Notes: generated by a model not told the origin, from the letters alone. A stretch of 64,000 bases of DNA from an uncultured Leptolinea sp. (GCA_903828565.1 CAIKMQ010000040.1:62001-126000); one strand, 5' to 3'. Positions 25,353 to 34,608 are shown, counted from the first letter of the stretch. Made by a program: numbers and translations.

Positions 25353-26012
25353 TCACAAAATCGGTTCTGCAAGGATGAATAATCTGCCCCAGGAGCTTTC
25401 GTCCCCGGAAGCGATACAGGTTTGTAGTGTCAGGTGATCTTGCCCACCGTACATTCGGGTAAACAACTCGGCTGCAGAGATCTTCTCGCCGGATTCCAAG
25501 TTAAAGAAATCGGATGTCGGGCTGGTAGGTGAGAGTGCCTGGAAACGGCTGACCTGCCGGATGAGATACCCGCGCACAGTGCCGTCCCCGTACACCAGGT
25601 GTATTGTCATCCCGACCTTCAATTGGAAGAAACTTTCCCCGGCGGCAAAATTGTGAGCAAGCATGCCAATGGACCCATACTTAGTTGCCATGCCAAACTG
25701 CGTCACAACACCATCCACCCCGGATACAAAACCCGGTTCCCCGGTTGGTTGCTGCACTACACGGTACGCCAGGGTGTCTTCCGCAAAGATACCGGTGATC
25801 TGATCTTTCTCGCCATTCCGGATAGCACTGGCAAATTTTAATAATGACTGTGGGAGGCTGGAAACAGTTACCTGGCCTTCATCCACCAGTGCCGCGTTTC
25901 CCGCTGTCACAGGGATGTAAGCAGCAGCGGAGTTAAAAGCCAACAGATTCGACCCCATAATAATAAGGGCGATGATCGATCTTAGAATGTTGGTTCGTTG
26001 GCTCGGAGCCAT
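25353..26012 (-). CDS. Sortase-family transpeptidase
   Basis: 219 aa with an N-terminal signal-anchor (about 10-32). The sortase triad is readable: His120 in MLAHN, Cys199 in LQTCIA and Arg210 in WGRLFIL. Sortases join proteins with an LPxTG-like signal to the cell surface. Only one terminal helix is present, unlike two-helix class C enzymes; class not assigned. The gene stands alone, behind its own promoter and a cyclic-di-GMP riboswitch, so surface anchoring appears to be tied to the motile/sessile signal. No substrate with a sorting signal was found in the window. Confidence 0.87.
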   Translation of the reverse strand: MAPSQRTNILRSIIALIIMGSNLLAFNSAAAYIPVTAGNAALVDEGQVTVSSLPQSLLKFASAIRNGEKDQITGIFAEDTLAYRVVQQPTGEPGFVSGVDGVVTQFGMATKYGSIGMLAHNFAAGESFFQLKVGMTIHLVYGDGTVRGYLIRQVSRFQALSPTSPTSDFFNLESGEKISAAELFTRMYGGQDHLTLQTCIASGDESSWGRLFILAEPIL

Positions 26013-26039
26013 TTGTTTCTCCCCGACAAGGGCTCCGAG
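26002..26039 (-). promoter_or_regulatory. Start-codon-sequestering helix of the sortase mRNA
   Basis: A perfect 9-bp repeat: CTCGGAGCC (26031-26039) in the leader pairs with GGCTCCGAG (26002-26010), which covers the G of the start codon and codons 2-4. The enclosed loop holds GGGGAG, the ribosome-binding site. This suggests a translational expression platform. Confidence 0.7.
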
Positions 26040-26063
26040 ATGTGCATGTTAAAAACTAACATG

Positions 26064-26150
26064 GAAGGTTTCGGTAACCTGGCCGTCATGACCCGAAGGT
26101 TTTAGACCCATGGCTTTGCGTCACCGGTTTTCACCGGTTTTGCCCTTATC
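26064..26150 (-). promoter_or_regulatory. Cyclic-di-GMP-I (GEMM-I) riboswitch
   Basis: The minus strand carries the aptamer core in order: GGGCAAAACC, a stem ACCGGT-GAAA-ACCGGT with GNRA loop, GACGCAAAGCC, ATGGGTCTAAAACC, a receptor-like arm, ATGACGGCC and GGTTACCGA. These match the conserved blocks of the c-di-GMP-I riboswitch (as in Vibrio Vc2). P1 appears short (AAGG/CCTT). A CATGTTA/TAACATG hairpin (26045-26063) follows before the start-codon helix. It lies 52 nt upstream of the sortase start. Confidence 0.93.
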
Positions 26151-26193
26151 GTATCCTATTATTAAGGCGCTAACTAAATACTAACCTGCATAT

Positions 26194-26221
26194 AGTATAT
26201 CAACTGGACAAGAATTGTCAA
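26194..26221 (-). promoter_or_regulatory. Promoter of the riboswitch-sortase transcript
   Basis: Minus strand: TTGACA (26216-26221), 16-nt spacer, TATACT (26194-26199). The predicted start near 26187 places the aptamer at the 5' end of the mRNA. Confidence 0.78.
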
Positions 26222-26301
26222 TATTGCAAAGATCATTCGATCCGTACTGTATAGACTTGTCGTTCAGTATCAGGAAATCTTATACTCCCGCGGGTTTCAT
26301 C

Positions 26302-26330
26302 TTGCGCAAAGAAAGCACTTGTACCATAAT
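26302..26330 (+). promoter_or_regulatory. Candidate promoter of fhs
   Basis: TTGCGC (26302-26307), 17-nt spacer and CATAAT (26325-26330), followed about 47 nt later by the fhs start, with AAAGGAG between. The 364 nt between sortase and fhs hold this, the riboswitch and its promoter; nothing else was seen. Confidence 0.5.
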
Positions 26331-26376
26331 TACCAAATTCAATACATTACAAATATACGCAAAGGAGCACCATCTT

Positions 26377-28296
26377 ATGAGCCCAGTGACATCCAGCAGC
26401 CGTAAATTTGTCCCCACCAAACTAAAACTGAAGACACCGGTTCCCTCAGATATTGAGATCGCCCAGGAGGCAGAGATTCATCCAATCAGCGAAATCGCCG
26501 AGATCATGGGCATCCTTCCCGCAGAACTCGAACTCTATGGCCCGTACAAAGCCAAAGTTAAGCTGGAGATACTGGATCGTTTGAAAGATACCCCAAGCGG
26601 TAAATATATTGACGTGACCGCCATTACACCCACCCCTCTGGGTGAAGGGAAAACGACGACCACCGTTGGCCTGAGCCAGGCTTTGGGAGCAGAACTGGGC
26701 AAACGTGTGATTACCTGCATCCGGCAGCCAAGCCAGGGCCCGACCTTCGGCATTAAAGGCGGCGCTGCAGGTGGCGGTTACAGCCAGGTCATACCGATGG
26801 AAGATTTCAACCTGCACCTGACCGGTGATATCCATGCCATCACTGCCGCCAACAACCTGCTTGCAGCAGCAATTGACGTGCGCATGCTGCATGAATCAGA
26901 GGCCACGGATGAACAACTGTTCGCCCGCCTCTGCCCGGCGGATAAGAAAGGTAATCGAACCTTCGGAAAAGGTTTGCAGGGAAGGCTCAAGAAACTGGGT
27001 ATTCACAAGACAAACCCGAATGACCTGACTAGTGAAGAGAAACGTAAACTTTGCCGGCTGGATATTGACCCAGAGACCGTCACATGGAAACGCGTGATGG
27101 ATACCAGTGACCGTTTCCTGCGCGGCATTACCGTGGGTACGGGCTCAGAAGAGACCGGGCATGAACGCAGCACCGGTTTTGATATCACGGTTGCCAGCGA
27201 GATTATGGCGGTTTTGGCCCTGACGACCAGCCTGAAAGATATGCGGGAACGGCTCGGCAATATGGTCGTTGCCCAAAGCCGAGATGGTGACCCGGTTTCA
27301 GCTGAAGACATCGGCATCGCCGGAGCCCTGACAGTACTGATGCGTGACGCCATCAAACCTAACTTGATGCAGACACTGGAAGGCACCCCCGTGTTCGTCC
27401 ACGCTGGTCCTTTCGCCAATATTGCGCACGGCAACAGTTCCATCCTGGCTGACCAGATGGCATTGAAACTGGCAGATTACGTTGTGACGGAATCCGGCTT
27501 TGGCGCGGACATTGGCATGGAAAAATTCTTTGATATAAAATGCCGCTACTCAGGGTTGATTCCCAATGTGGTTGTGATGGTTGCCACGGTGCGCGCGCTC
27601 AAGATGCATGGCGGCGGCCCGAAGGTTGTTGCGGGAAAACCATTGGATCCGGCCTACACCGACGAGAACCTCCCCCTGCTGGAAGCCGGTCTTCCCAACC
27701 TGCTGCATCACATCAAGACAGCCCGCAAATTCGGTATTCCTGTGGTCGTGGCGATCAACCAGTTCGCTACAGACACACCCGCAGAGCTTGAATTGATCCG
27801 CGCAGCAGCCATCAAAGCCGGCGCGGAAGATTCTGTGGTCAGCGCTCACTGGGCGCAAGGCGGTGCCGGAGCCCGCAACCTGGCGGAAGCTGTCGTCAAA
27901 GCAGCCGAAAAACCGTCTCATTTCCAGTTCTTGTATCCATTGGATAAAACGATCAAAGAAAAGATCGAAACGATTGCCACCCAGGTTTACGGCGCGGATG
28001 GCGTAGACTATACCCCTGAGGCTGAGAAACAGATCACGGATTACACCCGGATGGGCTTTGCTAAACTGCCGATCTGCATGGCCAAGACTCACCTGTCACT
28101 CACCGCTGATCCCACCCTCAAAGGCGTACCAACCGGCTTCCGCATCACTGTCCGCGAGGTCCGGGCGTCCGTTGGCGCCGGCTTCCTCTACCCACTCCTG
28201 GGTAAGATGAGCACCATGCCCGGCCTGCCTACACGCCCGGCTTTCTATGATATTGACCTGGACCTTGAAACCGGCAGAGTTCTCGGCCTGTTTTAA
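26377..28296 (+). CDS. fhs: Formate-tetrahydrofolate ligase
   Basis: 639 aa cytoplasmic enzyme that makes 10-formyl-THF from formate, THF and ATP, used in purine synthesis and in the methyl branch of the Wood-Ljungdahl pathway. P-loop [15 protein letters not shown] (84-98) and [19 protein letters not shown] are unmistakable. The ATG at 26377 is chosen for its AAAGGAG; the upstream in-frame extension is not protein-like. It is longer than the common bacterial form of about 555 aa, closer to the synthetase domain of C1-THF synthases. No other one-carbon gene is adjacent. Confidence 0.96.
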   Translation: MSPVTSSSRKFVPTKLKLKTPVPSDIEIAQEAEIHPISEIAEIMGILPAELELYGPYKAKVKLEILDRLKDTPSGKYIDVTAITPTPLGEGKTTTTVGLSQALGAELGKRVITCIRQPSQGPTFGIKGGAAGGGYSQVIPMEDFNLHLTGDIHAITAANNLLAAAIDVRMLHESEATDEQLFARLCPADKKGNRTFGKGLQGRLKKLGIHKTNPNDLTSEEKRKLCRLDIDPETVTWKRVMDTSDRFLRGITVGTGSEETGHERSTGFDITVASEIMAVLALTTSLKDMRERLGNMVVAQSRDGDPVSAEDIGIAGALTVLMRDAIKPNLMQTLEGTPVFVHAGPFANIAHGNSSILADQMALKLADYVVTESGFGADIGMEKFFDIKCRYSGLIPNVVVMVATVRALKMHGGGPKVVAGKPLDPAYTDENLPLLEAGLPNLLHHIKTARKFGIPVVVAINQFATDTPAELELIRAAAIKAGAEDSVVSAHWAQGGAGARNLAEAVVKAAEKPSHFQFLYPLDKTIKEKIETIATQVYGADGVDYTPEAEKQITDYTRMGFAKLPICMAKTHLSLTADPTLKGVPTGFRITVREVRASVGAGFLYPLLGKMSTMPGLPTRPAFYDIDLDLETGRVLGLF

Positions 28297-28314
28297 CCCT
28301 TTTTCGTAAAGATC

Positions 28315-28342
28315 AAAAAGGAGCCAGTCATGGCTCCTTTTT
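28315..28342. terminator. Terminator after fhs
   Basis: 12-bp stem AAAAAGGAGCCA/TGGCTCCTTTTT with loop GTCA. The A/T-tailed arms can serve both fhs and the convergent pst operon. Confidence 0.92.
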
Positions 28343-28374
28343 CATTTCTTTGGTACTTGCCAGGCTATCGGAAG

Positions 28375-29130
28375 TTAACCGATCGATCCCTGCAGGTAAG
28401 CCTTCGTCCGTTCCATCTGAGGGTTATCGAACACTTCGCGGGCAGGTCCCTGCTCCACGACCTCACCCAGGTACATAAAGACCACATGGTCTGCCAGCCG
28501 GCGTGCCTGGCGCAAAGTATGGGTTACCAGCACGATCGTATACTTCTCTTTCAATTCCTGCAGTTTTCCTTCGATGTGCTGCGCGGAGATCGGGTCTAAA
28601 GCAGAGGTAGGTTCGTCTGCCAGGATCACTTCAGGTTCAAGTGCCAGCCCTCGAGCCAGGCACAATCTCTGCTGCTGGCCAATAGATAAGGCACTTGCCG
28701 GGTCGGATAACCTGGATTTAACCTCATCCCATAAGCCAGCCAATTCCAGATAATGCCGGATGATTGGTTTTAGGTTTTTACTCTGATTGACACGATGGAT
28801 GCGCAATCCATATGCCACATTCTCATAGATCGACATGGGCAATGAATACGGGCGCTGCGCCAGTAAACCGATGCGTCGGCGGATCTCCGTCACATCCACC
28901 CCGGGAGCATAGATATTCTGTCCGTCCAAAAATACTTCACCTTCCACCCGCGAATTTTCGGTCAGGTCAAGAAAACGGTTCATACTGCGCAGCAAGGTAG
29001 TTTTCCCGCAGCCCGATGGGCCCAGAATGGCTGTAACCTGCCCGTCAGGGATATTGATATCCGCATTCTTGATGATCTCAGTGGACCCAATGCGTACCTT
29101 CAAATTCCGAATCTGGATATGATTTTCCAT
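28375..29130 (-). CDS. pstB: Phosphate ABC transporter ATPase
   Basis: 251 aa cytoplasmic ATPase. Walker A GPSGCGKT, signature ALSIGQQQRLCLARGLA, Walker B VILADEPTSALDP, switch His in VLVTHTL. SIGQQQ for SGGQQQ is a PstB-like variation. The start MENHIQIRN is used because the longer frame reads into the pstA end. Last gene of pstSCAB. The terminal phoU often found in such operons is absent here. Homologous importers for molybdate or tungstate exist, but the PstS-type binding protein favours phosphate. Confidence 0.88.
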   Translation of the reverse strand: MENHIQIRNLKVRIGSTEIIKNADINIPDGQVTAILGPSGCGKTTLLRSMNRFLDLTENSRVEGEVFLDGQNIYAPGVDVTEIRRRIGLLAQRPYSLPMSIYENVAYGLRIHRVNQSKNLKPIIRHYLELAGLWDEVKSRLSDPASALSIGQQQRLCLARGLALEPEVILADEPTSALDPISAQHIEGKLQELKEKYTIVLVTHTLRQARRLADHVVFMYLGEVVEQGPAREVFDNPQMERTKAYLQGSIG

Positions 29131-29137
29131 ATGGCAC

Positions 29138-29998
29138 CTATTTGATTGAGTAGCGTGAAAGTCTGGCAGAGATCCACCTGGAGAGGAAACTGACAAGCAA
29201 TACCAGGATGGTTAAGATCAATGCCGCTGCATATGCCCGTTTCTGGACTTCAGGGTACGGCATGGAAAGTTGAAAGAATACCGCCAGCGGAAGGGATGCG
29301 GTTGGATCCATCAATGATGTTGGGATCCTGTCTGTATATCCGGCTGTAAATAGCACGGATGCTGCATCGCCAATACCGCGACCAAAGGCTAGCATCACCG
29401 CGGTCACCAACCCTGGCAGCATCTGTGGAAGTACCACCCGTAAAGCTGTTTCGATCCGTGTGGCACCCATTGCATAAGATGCATTCTCGAGGTCTCGTGG
29501 CATCCGGCGTAATACCTCATCCATGGCGCGGACCATGATGGGCAATTCTACGAAAGCCAGCGTGATAATACCTGCCAGCAAAGAAGCCCGCATCCCCAGT
29601 GCCAGCATGAGCGTAAATCCGAAAGCGCCGTAAACAATGGATGGGATTCCCCACAGCACATCTAGTAGAGATCGTACCAGCAGTGCCCAGCGGGATTTTC
29701 GCGGAATGTAGATATTCAATCCGAGCGAGATGGGCAGGCTGAACACCAGGGCTGCGACTGTACCTCCCAGCGCCAGGTAAAGCGAACCCAGGATGGCATT
29801 CAACACCCCGCCCTCCTTACCCATATAGAAACCGCCTTTGGGTGTCTTGGTGATCATGTCCCAGGTGAGAGCGGGCGCTCCGCGCTGGATGATGGTGAAC
29901 AGAATCCAGCCAAGGCTACCGGCAACCAGTGCCAGGCTTAGAAACATCAATCCCTGAGCTATCAACTCTTCCAGGTGCCTGCGCGTCATCCGTTTCAT
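29138..29998 (-). CDS. pstA: Phosphate ABC transporter permease
   Basis: 286 aa with six membrane helices. Typical PstA features: an N-terminal helix, KGGFYMGKEGGVLNAILGS, and the ATPase-docking loop near LENASYAMGATRIETALRVVLP. It overlaps pstC by 4 nt and pairs with it in the membrane. Confidence 0.9.
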   Translation of the reverse strand: MKRMTRRHLEELIAQGLMFLSLALVAGSLGWILFTIIQRGAPALTWDMITKTPKGGFYMGKEGGVLNAILGSLYLALGGTVAALVFSLPISLGLNIYIPRKSRWALLVRSLLDVLWGIPSIVYGAFGFTLMLALGMRASLLAGIITLAFVELPIMVRAMDEVLRRMPRDLENASYAMGATRIETALRVVLPQMLPGLVTAVMLAFGRGIGDAASVLFTAGYTDRIPTSLMDPTASLPLAVFFQLSMPYPEVQKRAYAAALILTILVLLVSFLSRWISARLSRYSIK

Positions 29999-30978
29999 GC
30001 CTGCTCCCTGGCTGTGGCACGTCTTAATGCCAGTGCAGCAAAAACGTTAAACAGTAGAACAATCAGCATCAATAACAAAGCGGATGCAAGCAATGCGGAA
30101 TCGTATAACGGGATGGACATCATCTCACCGTAATTGTTTGCAATAAGGGCCGTCAGTGGGTACGCTGCATCAAAAATGGAATGCGGAATGATGGGGTTAT
30201 TCCCAACGACCATCAGCACCGCCATGGTTTCACCAAAGGCACGCGAAGTACCCAGAACAACCCCGGCGATCAAACCGCCCGCCACCCGTGGAAAAACAAC
30301 ATACCGCACGGTTTGCCAACGGGTCGCCCCGACGGCCAGGGATGCCTCATGGTAACCGCGTGGAACTGTCCGCATCACTTCATACGAGATGGCAATGATA
30401 AATGGAACGACCATGACAGCCAGTACCAGCGCTCCGGAAAGAATGGAATATCCGGTCGGATTGCTGGAGTTGAAAAGAGGAAGAAAGGGGAACCAACGGC
30501 CAAGCGCCGGTCCGACGCTCTGCTGCACCCAGGGGACGATCACAAGAACGCCCCAGAGACCGTAAACCACCGATGGGATGGCTGCCAGAATATCGATCAG
30601 CGGCTTGATCAAAGCCTTGGTGGTTGGGCGAGCGTATTCCGAAAGGAATATGGCACACAGGATGCTGACCGGAGCAGCAAAGATCATAGCCAGTACGGTT
30701 ACCCATAATGAGCCGGCAATGAATGGCAGGAAACCGAATTGTCCTTCGGATGGTCGCCAGACATCCCCTAATAACAGTCCAACCAGGCTTTTTTGTTGCA
30801 AAATCGGCCAAGCGCGCACCAGCAGCACAATCAGAATCACAACAAAAAGAGCCGCCGGAAGGGTACTTAACGCACGGAACTCAAAAGATGCGCGCCGTTC
30901 TGCACGCTGACGGGAAGCCAGGACCTTCCCGGCTTCCCTTGCATGATCGTCTTCAACTTTCTCAGGCGATTTCACCAT
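29995..30978 (-). CDS. pstC: Phosphate ABC transporter permease
   Basis: 327 aa with a cytoplasmic charged N-terminus and six helices. Typical PstC elements: FLPFIAGSLWVT, ILAAIPSVVYGLWG, and the docking loop YHEASLAVGATRWQTVRYVVFP. It follows pstS directly (start at 30978, pstS stop at 30979). Confidence 0.91.
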   Translation of the reverse strand: MVKSPEKVEDDHAREAGKVLASRQRAERRASFEFRALSTLPAALFVVILIVLLVRAWPILQQKSLVGLLLGDVWRPSEGQFGFLPFIAGSLWVTVLAMIFAAPVSILCAIFLSEYARPTTKALIKPLIDILAAIPSVVYGLWGVLVIVPWVQQSVGPALGRWFPFLPLFNSSNPTGYSILSGALVLAVMVVPFIIAISYEVMRTVPRGYHEASLAVGATRWQTVRYVVFPRVAGGLIAGVVLGTSRAFGETMAVLMVVGNNPIIPHSIFDAAYPLTALIANNYGEMMSIPLYDSALLASALLLMLIVLLFNVFAALALRRATAREQA

Positions 30979-31926
30979 TTACTTCAGCCTGCCCAGTGCC
31001 TCTGCTAACTGATCAGGTGTCAAGGCAATATATCCGCTTTCAGTCACATATTGCTGCCCATCCGCCAGGATCCAGGCAATAAAATCATTCACCGCACCAG
31101 CCGGTTGATCACGCGTGACCAGATAGAGCAATCGAGCCGGTGGGGATGGATAGCGACCGCTGCTCACCGCCTGCACAGCCTGCGTATTCGTCTGAAGCAA
31201 TTCTTCAGCGTCCACCAGGCCATTCACATTCACATCCAATGGGATGACAGCTGCACCGGTTACCGGCATTCCGGTAGTGATATCAAACGCATAGTTCAGG
31301 TTGTTATATCCAATCCCAAGGGGATCTTTGATCACAGCTTCAAGAACACCGGGGTCAGCATTCACGCCGATACCCTTTAGCTCTTCCTGCTTTTTCCCAC
31401 CCAGGTACTTTGCCCACATTTCAGCGGCACCACAGGCATCAGAGCGGGTGTACACATGGATCTCATCCGTGATGGCTGGATCTCCCAGAACTTGTCCCCA
31501 GGTAGTGATCTCGCCTGTCAGGTAGATACCCGCCAGTATCTCGCGTGTCAATCCCTGGCTCTGGATCTTCTGCAGGTAAGGGTTACTGGCACTAATCGTT
31601 CCAAAGACCGCGTCCTTGGTGACAGCGATGCCATAGGCACCTTGATCGATCTCCTCCTGAGCTATTTCACGGGAGACCATGCCAATATCCACTGCACCCG
31701 CCAGTGCGTCCGACATCCCCTTCCCGGCCCCTCCAGCAGAAATATCGATCACGACATCGGGGTTTTCTGCCTGGTACACCTCAGCCCAACGAACCATTAG
31801 TGGATACAGAGCGAATGCCCCAGATACAGAGATCTTGCTTTGCTGTACAGTATTATTGCCACAAGCTGTTAAGAACAGACTGAGGATTAAGATCACTGTA
31901 GCGACTTTCATCCATTGTGTTTTCAT
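30979..31926 (-). CDS. pstS: Phosphate-binding lipoprotein
   Basis: 315 aa. Lipoprotein signal with lipobox LTAC (Cys22). Mature part begins KISVSGAFALYPLMVRWAEVY and has DISAGGAGKGMSDAL, the PstS-type phosphate-cradle region. AAAGGAG overlaps the stop of the Rrf2 gene 10 nt upstream, indicating co-transcription. It delivers phosphate to PstCA from outside the membrane. Confidence 0.9.
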   Translation of the reverse strand: MKTQWMKVATVILILSLFLTACGNNTVQQSKISVSGAFALYPLMVRWAEVYQAENPDVVIDISAGGAGKGMSDALAGAVDIGMVSREIAQEEIDQGAYGIAVTKDAVFGTISASNPYLQKIQSQGLTREILAGIYLTGEITTWGQVLGDPAITDEIHVYTRSDACGAAEMWAKYLGGKKQEELKGIGVNADPGVLEAVIKDPLGIGYNNLNYAFDITTGMPVTGAAVIPLDVNVNGLVDAEELLQTNTQAVQAVSSGRYPSPPARLLYLVTRDQPAGAVNDFIAWILADGQQYVTESGYIALTPDQLAEALGRLK

Positions 31927-31936
31927 ATTTACTCCT

Positions 31937-32395
31937 TTAGGATTTACTCATTTCATTTAGCTTCAAGTTATTCCCTGGCTGCCCGTGAACCACATCAGCG
32001 AGAGTTTGATGATCCAAGATGTCCGCGATGGCATTACGAACATCGAACATCACGCTCCGCAATCCACAGGTGCTTTCATCCGGACAGCTGCAAGGTTCGT
32101 AAGCCATCTGGCTGACACAGCGGATCGGCGCAAGCGGGCCATCCAGTAAGCGGATGATCTGACCCAGGGTAATCTGGGCTGCTGGTTTAGCCAGGTAATA
32201 GCCACCACTGGCGCCCATACGGCTGTTCACCAGCCCGCCATTTTTCATCGCCAGCAGGATCTGCTCCAGGAACTTCACCGGGATATTCTCCCGCTCAGCG
32301 ATCGCCTTGATCGATATCACCCGCCCATCCTGCGTCCAGGATGCCAGGTCGATCATTGCGCGTAAGCCGTATTCACCTCTTTTGGATAATCTCAT
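31937..32395 (-). CDS. Rrf2-family (IscR-like) transcriptional regulator
   Basis: 152 aa winged-helix protein: MRLSKRGEYGLRAMIDLA and IPVKFLEQILLAMKNGGLV are the Rrf2 DNA-binding region. A cysteine cluster (RCVSQMAYEPCSCPDESTCG, four Cys near 98-117) could hold an Fe-S cluster, as in IscR, NsrR or RsrR. It is the first gene of the pst operon, 10 nt before pstS, rather than beside isc/suf genes, suggesting redox or iron-sulfur input to phosphate uptake. The ligand is inferred. Confidence 0.9.
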   Translation of the reverse strand: MRLSKRGEYGLRAMIDLASWTQDGRVISIKAIAERENIPVKFLEQILLAMKNGGLVNSRMGASGGYYLAKPAAQITLGQIIRLLDGPLAPIRCVSQMAYEPCSCPDESTCGLRSVMFDVRNAIADILDHQTLADVVHGQPGNNLKLNEMSKS

Positions 32396-32443
32396 GCTAA
32401 ACCTTATGTACCCTATATTCTATTGTTTTAGTAGGACATTTAT

Positions 32444-32472
32444 AGTATATCACGGTTCATTTTATATTTCAA
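32444..32472 (-). promoter_or_regulatory. Promoter of the rrf2-pst operon
   Basis: Minus strand: TTGAAA (32467-32472), 17-nt spacer, TATACT (32444-32449). A degenerate dyad CTACTAAAACAATAG lies just downstream and could be an Rrf2 operator; that part is weak. Confidence 0.6.
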
Positions 32473-32549
32473 GTGGTGAATTATAGAGCTCTCAATAATT
32501 GGCAGTACAGGTAAACAAGCAGTGCCCCTCATCTGATACAATCAAAAGG

Positions 32550-33719
32550 ATGAAACTGAAGCTTTACTTATACGGCGGTTTTGCGCTCATCCTGGCAGGT
32601 GTCGGGCTGCTGATTTTGTATTTGCTGCAGCCGGTCAGGTTGATTGTTAACGGCTCACCAATGCAGGTAAGTTCTCTGGCATTGACCGTCCGAGGGATTA
32701 CAGCAAAGGCAGGCTATCCTATCCGCTCCGGCGATTTCACCTCACCGACAGCATCTGCCCTGCTTTTGGATGGACGTACCATTCACCTGCGTCATGCCAT
32801 CCCGGTCATTTTATGGCTGGATGGCGAACGCCTGCAACTGGAAAGTACTGCCAGATACCCGGTCGACCTCCTCAACCAGTATGGAATTCCTGTATTCCCG
32901 GGGGACCTCCTGTGGACGGATGGTATGCAAACCGCACCCAGCCAGCCATTTTCCTCCACCAGCATTCATACCATCCAACTGTTGCGTGAAGCCCGGGGGT
33001 CATCCAATCTTTTACCTGAAGACACTCTTGGGCTTGGGCTTGCCCGGCGGGGAGAGCCTTTATTCGGGCTGGATAGAGTCTCTGTCGCTGAAGATAGTCC
33101 ATCTGGAACGCAACCCTTTACTATCGAGAGGGTCCAGCAGGTGTTGGATATTACTTTGACCAGCCTTCCTTATCAACAGAAACGGCAGCTCGATCCGGAG
33201 AGAGAACTGAACACCGAAACGATCATCCAATCGGGTATGCAGGGATTGGCGGTTGATCTGAAACGTACCCGTCTGGTCAATGGCGTTGAAGTCAGCAGCG
33301 ATTCGCGTAAATCTCTGCAATTGGCCGCCCCGGTGGATGAGATCATCCGCATAGGGACGCAGGCAGTTGTGAAGACCACAACGGTCGAAGGTACGACTTT
33401 CAATTACTGGTATTCCGTCCCGATGTATGCCACAACCTACGCCCCGACCGAAGGCGGTGGCGGAACTACGTACAGCGGGAAGCCAGTCACCCAGGGAGTG
33501 GCAGCGGTGATCCGAGCCTGGTATCCGGCCATGTCCGGTCAGCCAATCTATGTCACCGGATACGGTTATGCAACAATCGAAGACATTGGCGGTGGTATTC
33601 CGGGAAAACCGTGGATCGATCTGGCGTATGATGATGCCACCTATCAAGCCTGGTCCGGCTGGGTGACGGTTTACTTCCTGCCGCCTGTTGCGCCAGCCAT
33701 TATTGAGATCCTGAATTAA
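32550..33719 (+). CDS. Membrane-anchored 3D-domain protein
   Basis: 389 aa. One N-terminal helix (about 7-28) anchors an extracellular region. A middle segment (LVNGVEVSSDSRKSLQLAAPVDEIIRIGT pattern: near 235-265) looks like a G5 domain, and the C-terminus (YATTYAPTEGGG to GYGYATIEDIGGGIPGKPWIDLAYDD) is a 3D domain, named for three Asp and related to the lytic fold of YabE/RpfB-like wall proteins. A role in peptidoglycan turnover is likely. The ATG at 32550 gives the clean signal anchor. It stops 2 nt before rsmA. Confidence 0.82.
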   Translation: MKLKLYLYGGFALILAGVGLLILYLLQPVRLIVNGSPMQVSSLALTVRGITAKAGYPIRSGDFTSPTASALLLDGRTIHLRHAIPVILWLDGERLQLESTARYPVDLLNQYGIPVFPGDLLWTDGMQTAPSQPFSSTSIHTIQLLREARGSSNLLPEDTLGLGLARRGEPLFGLDRVSVAEDSPSGTQPFTIERVQQVLDITLTSLPYQQKRQLDPERELNTETIIQSGMQGLAVDLKRTRLVNGVEVSSDSRKSLQLAAPVDEIIRIGTQAVVKTTTVEGTTFNYWYSVPMYATTYAPTEGGGGTTYSGKPVTQGVAAVIRAWYPAMSGQPIYVTGYGYATIEDIGGGIPGKPWIDLAYDDATYQAWSGWVTVYFLPPVAPAIIEILN

Positions 33720-33721
33720 CG

Positions 33722-34576
33722 ATGACTGAAATTCCCTCACTTCATCCACTTGATATCCCCGGCTTGCTCCGTCAGGCAGGTATCACTCCTTCCCGCGGTC
33801 TCGGTCAGAACTTCCTTTCTGATGATCGGGTTCTGGCCAGAATTGTCGAGGCAGCATCCGTTGGGTTGGGCGATACTGTGTTGGAGATTGGCCCCGGATT
33901 GGGTAGCCTCACCCGCCACCTTGCTCGTTCTGCGAATCAGGTTGTGGCAGTTGAACTAGATCGAAAGCTGATTCCGTTACTCGAACAAACCCTCGCCTCG
34001 CATCCCAACATCACCGTGGTCTGCGGTGATATATTGGAAGTAAACATGCGTGACCTTGGGTTACCGCCGGGGTATCTGGTTGTTGCAAATATCCCCTACT
34101 ACATCACATCCGCAGTGATCCGCCACCTGCTGGAAGGTGAGATCCGCCCTGCACGGGTTGCACTGACAGTCCAGATGGAAGTAGCGCAGCGCATCTGTGC
34201 CGGCACTGGTGATATGAACCTGCTGGCATTGAGCGTCCAGGTGTATGGCGCTCCGCGAGTGATGTCGCGGATACCCGCAGGAGCCTTCTATCCATCGCCT
34301 AAGATTGATTCAGCCGTAGTGCGGATCGATCTCTACCCGCAACCATTGGTACCTGAAAACGACCTGGCTCGCTTCTTCCAACTCTGCAAAGCCGGTTTCA
34401 GCCAAAAACGCAAGACAGTGCGCAACAGCCTATCCGCCGGGTTACGTCTGCCGGCAACCAGCGTAGAAAACCTGCTGACGGCAGCTGCCATTGACCCCAC
34501 CCGGCGTGCCGAAACTCTCTCGATAGATGAATGGGGTAAACTCGTCACCTTCTCAAAACAAATGGGAATTAAATAA
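33722..34576 (+). CDS. rsmA: 16S rRNA dimethyladenosine transferase
   Basis: 284 aa. Dimethylates two adjacent adenines in helix 45 of 16S rRNA during ribosome assembly. SAM site VLEIGPGLGSLT, acidic VVAVELD, and catalytic motif NIPYYITS; C-terminal helical domain with FSQKRKTVRNSL. Full length for KsgA. It follows the 3D-domain gene by 2 nt, a pairing also seen in Firmicutes where YabE lies near ksgA. Confidence 0.97.
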   Translation: MTEIPSLHPLDIPGLLRQAGITPSRGLGQNFLSDDRVLARIVEAASVGLGDTVLEIGPGLGSLTRHLARSANQVVAVELDRKLIPLLEQTLASHPNITVVCGDILEVNMRDLGLPPGYLVVANIPYYITSAVIRHLLEGEIRPARVALTVQMEVAQRICAGTGDMNLLALSVQVYGAPRVMSRIPAGAFYPSPKIDSAVVRIDLYPQPLVPENDLARFFQLCKAGFSQKRKTVRNSLSAGLRLPATSVENLLTAAAIDPTRRAETLSIDEWGKLVTFSKQMGIK

Positions 34577-34578
34577 AA

Positions 34579-34605
34579 CAGCCCCGGTATTCCGGGGCTG
34601 CTTTT
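34579..34605 (+). terminator. Terminator of rsmA
   Basis: 9-bp stem CAGCCCCGG/CCGGGGCTG with loop TATT and then CTTTTT. Confidence 0.9.
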
Positions 34606-34608
34606 TCT

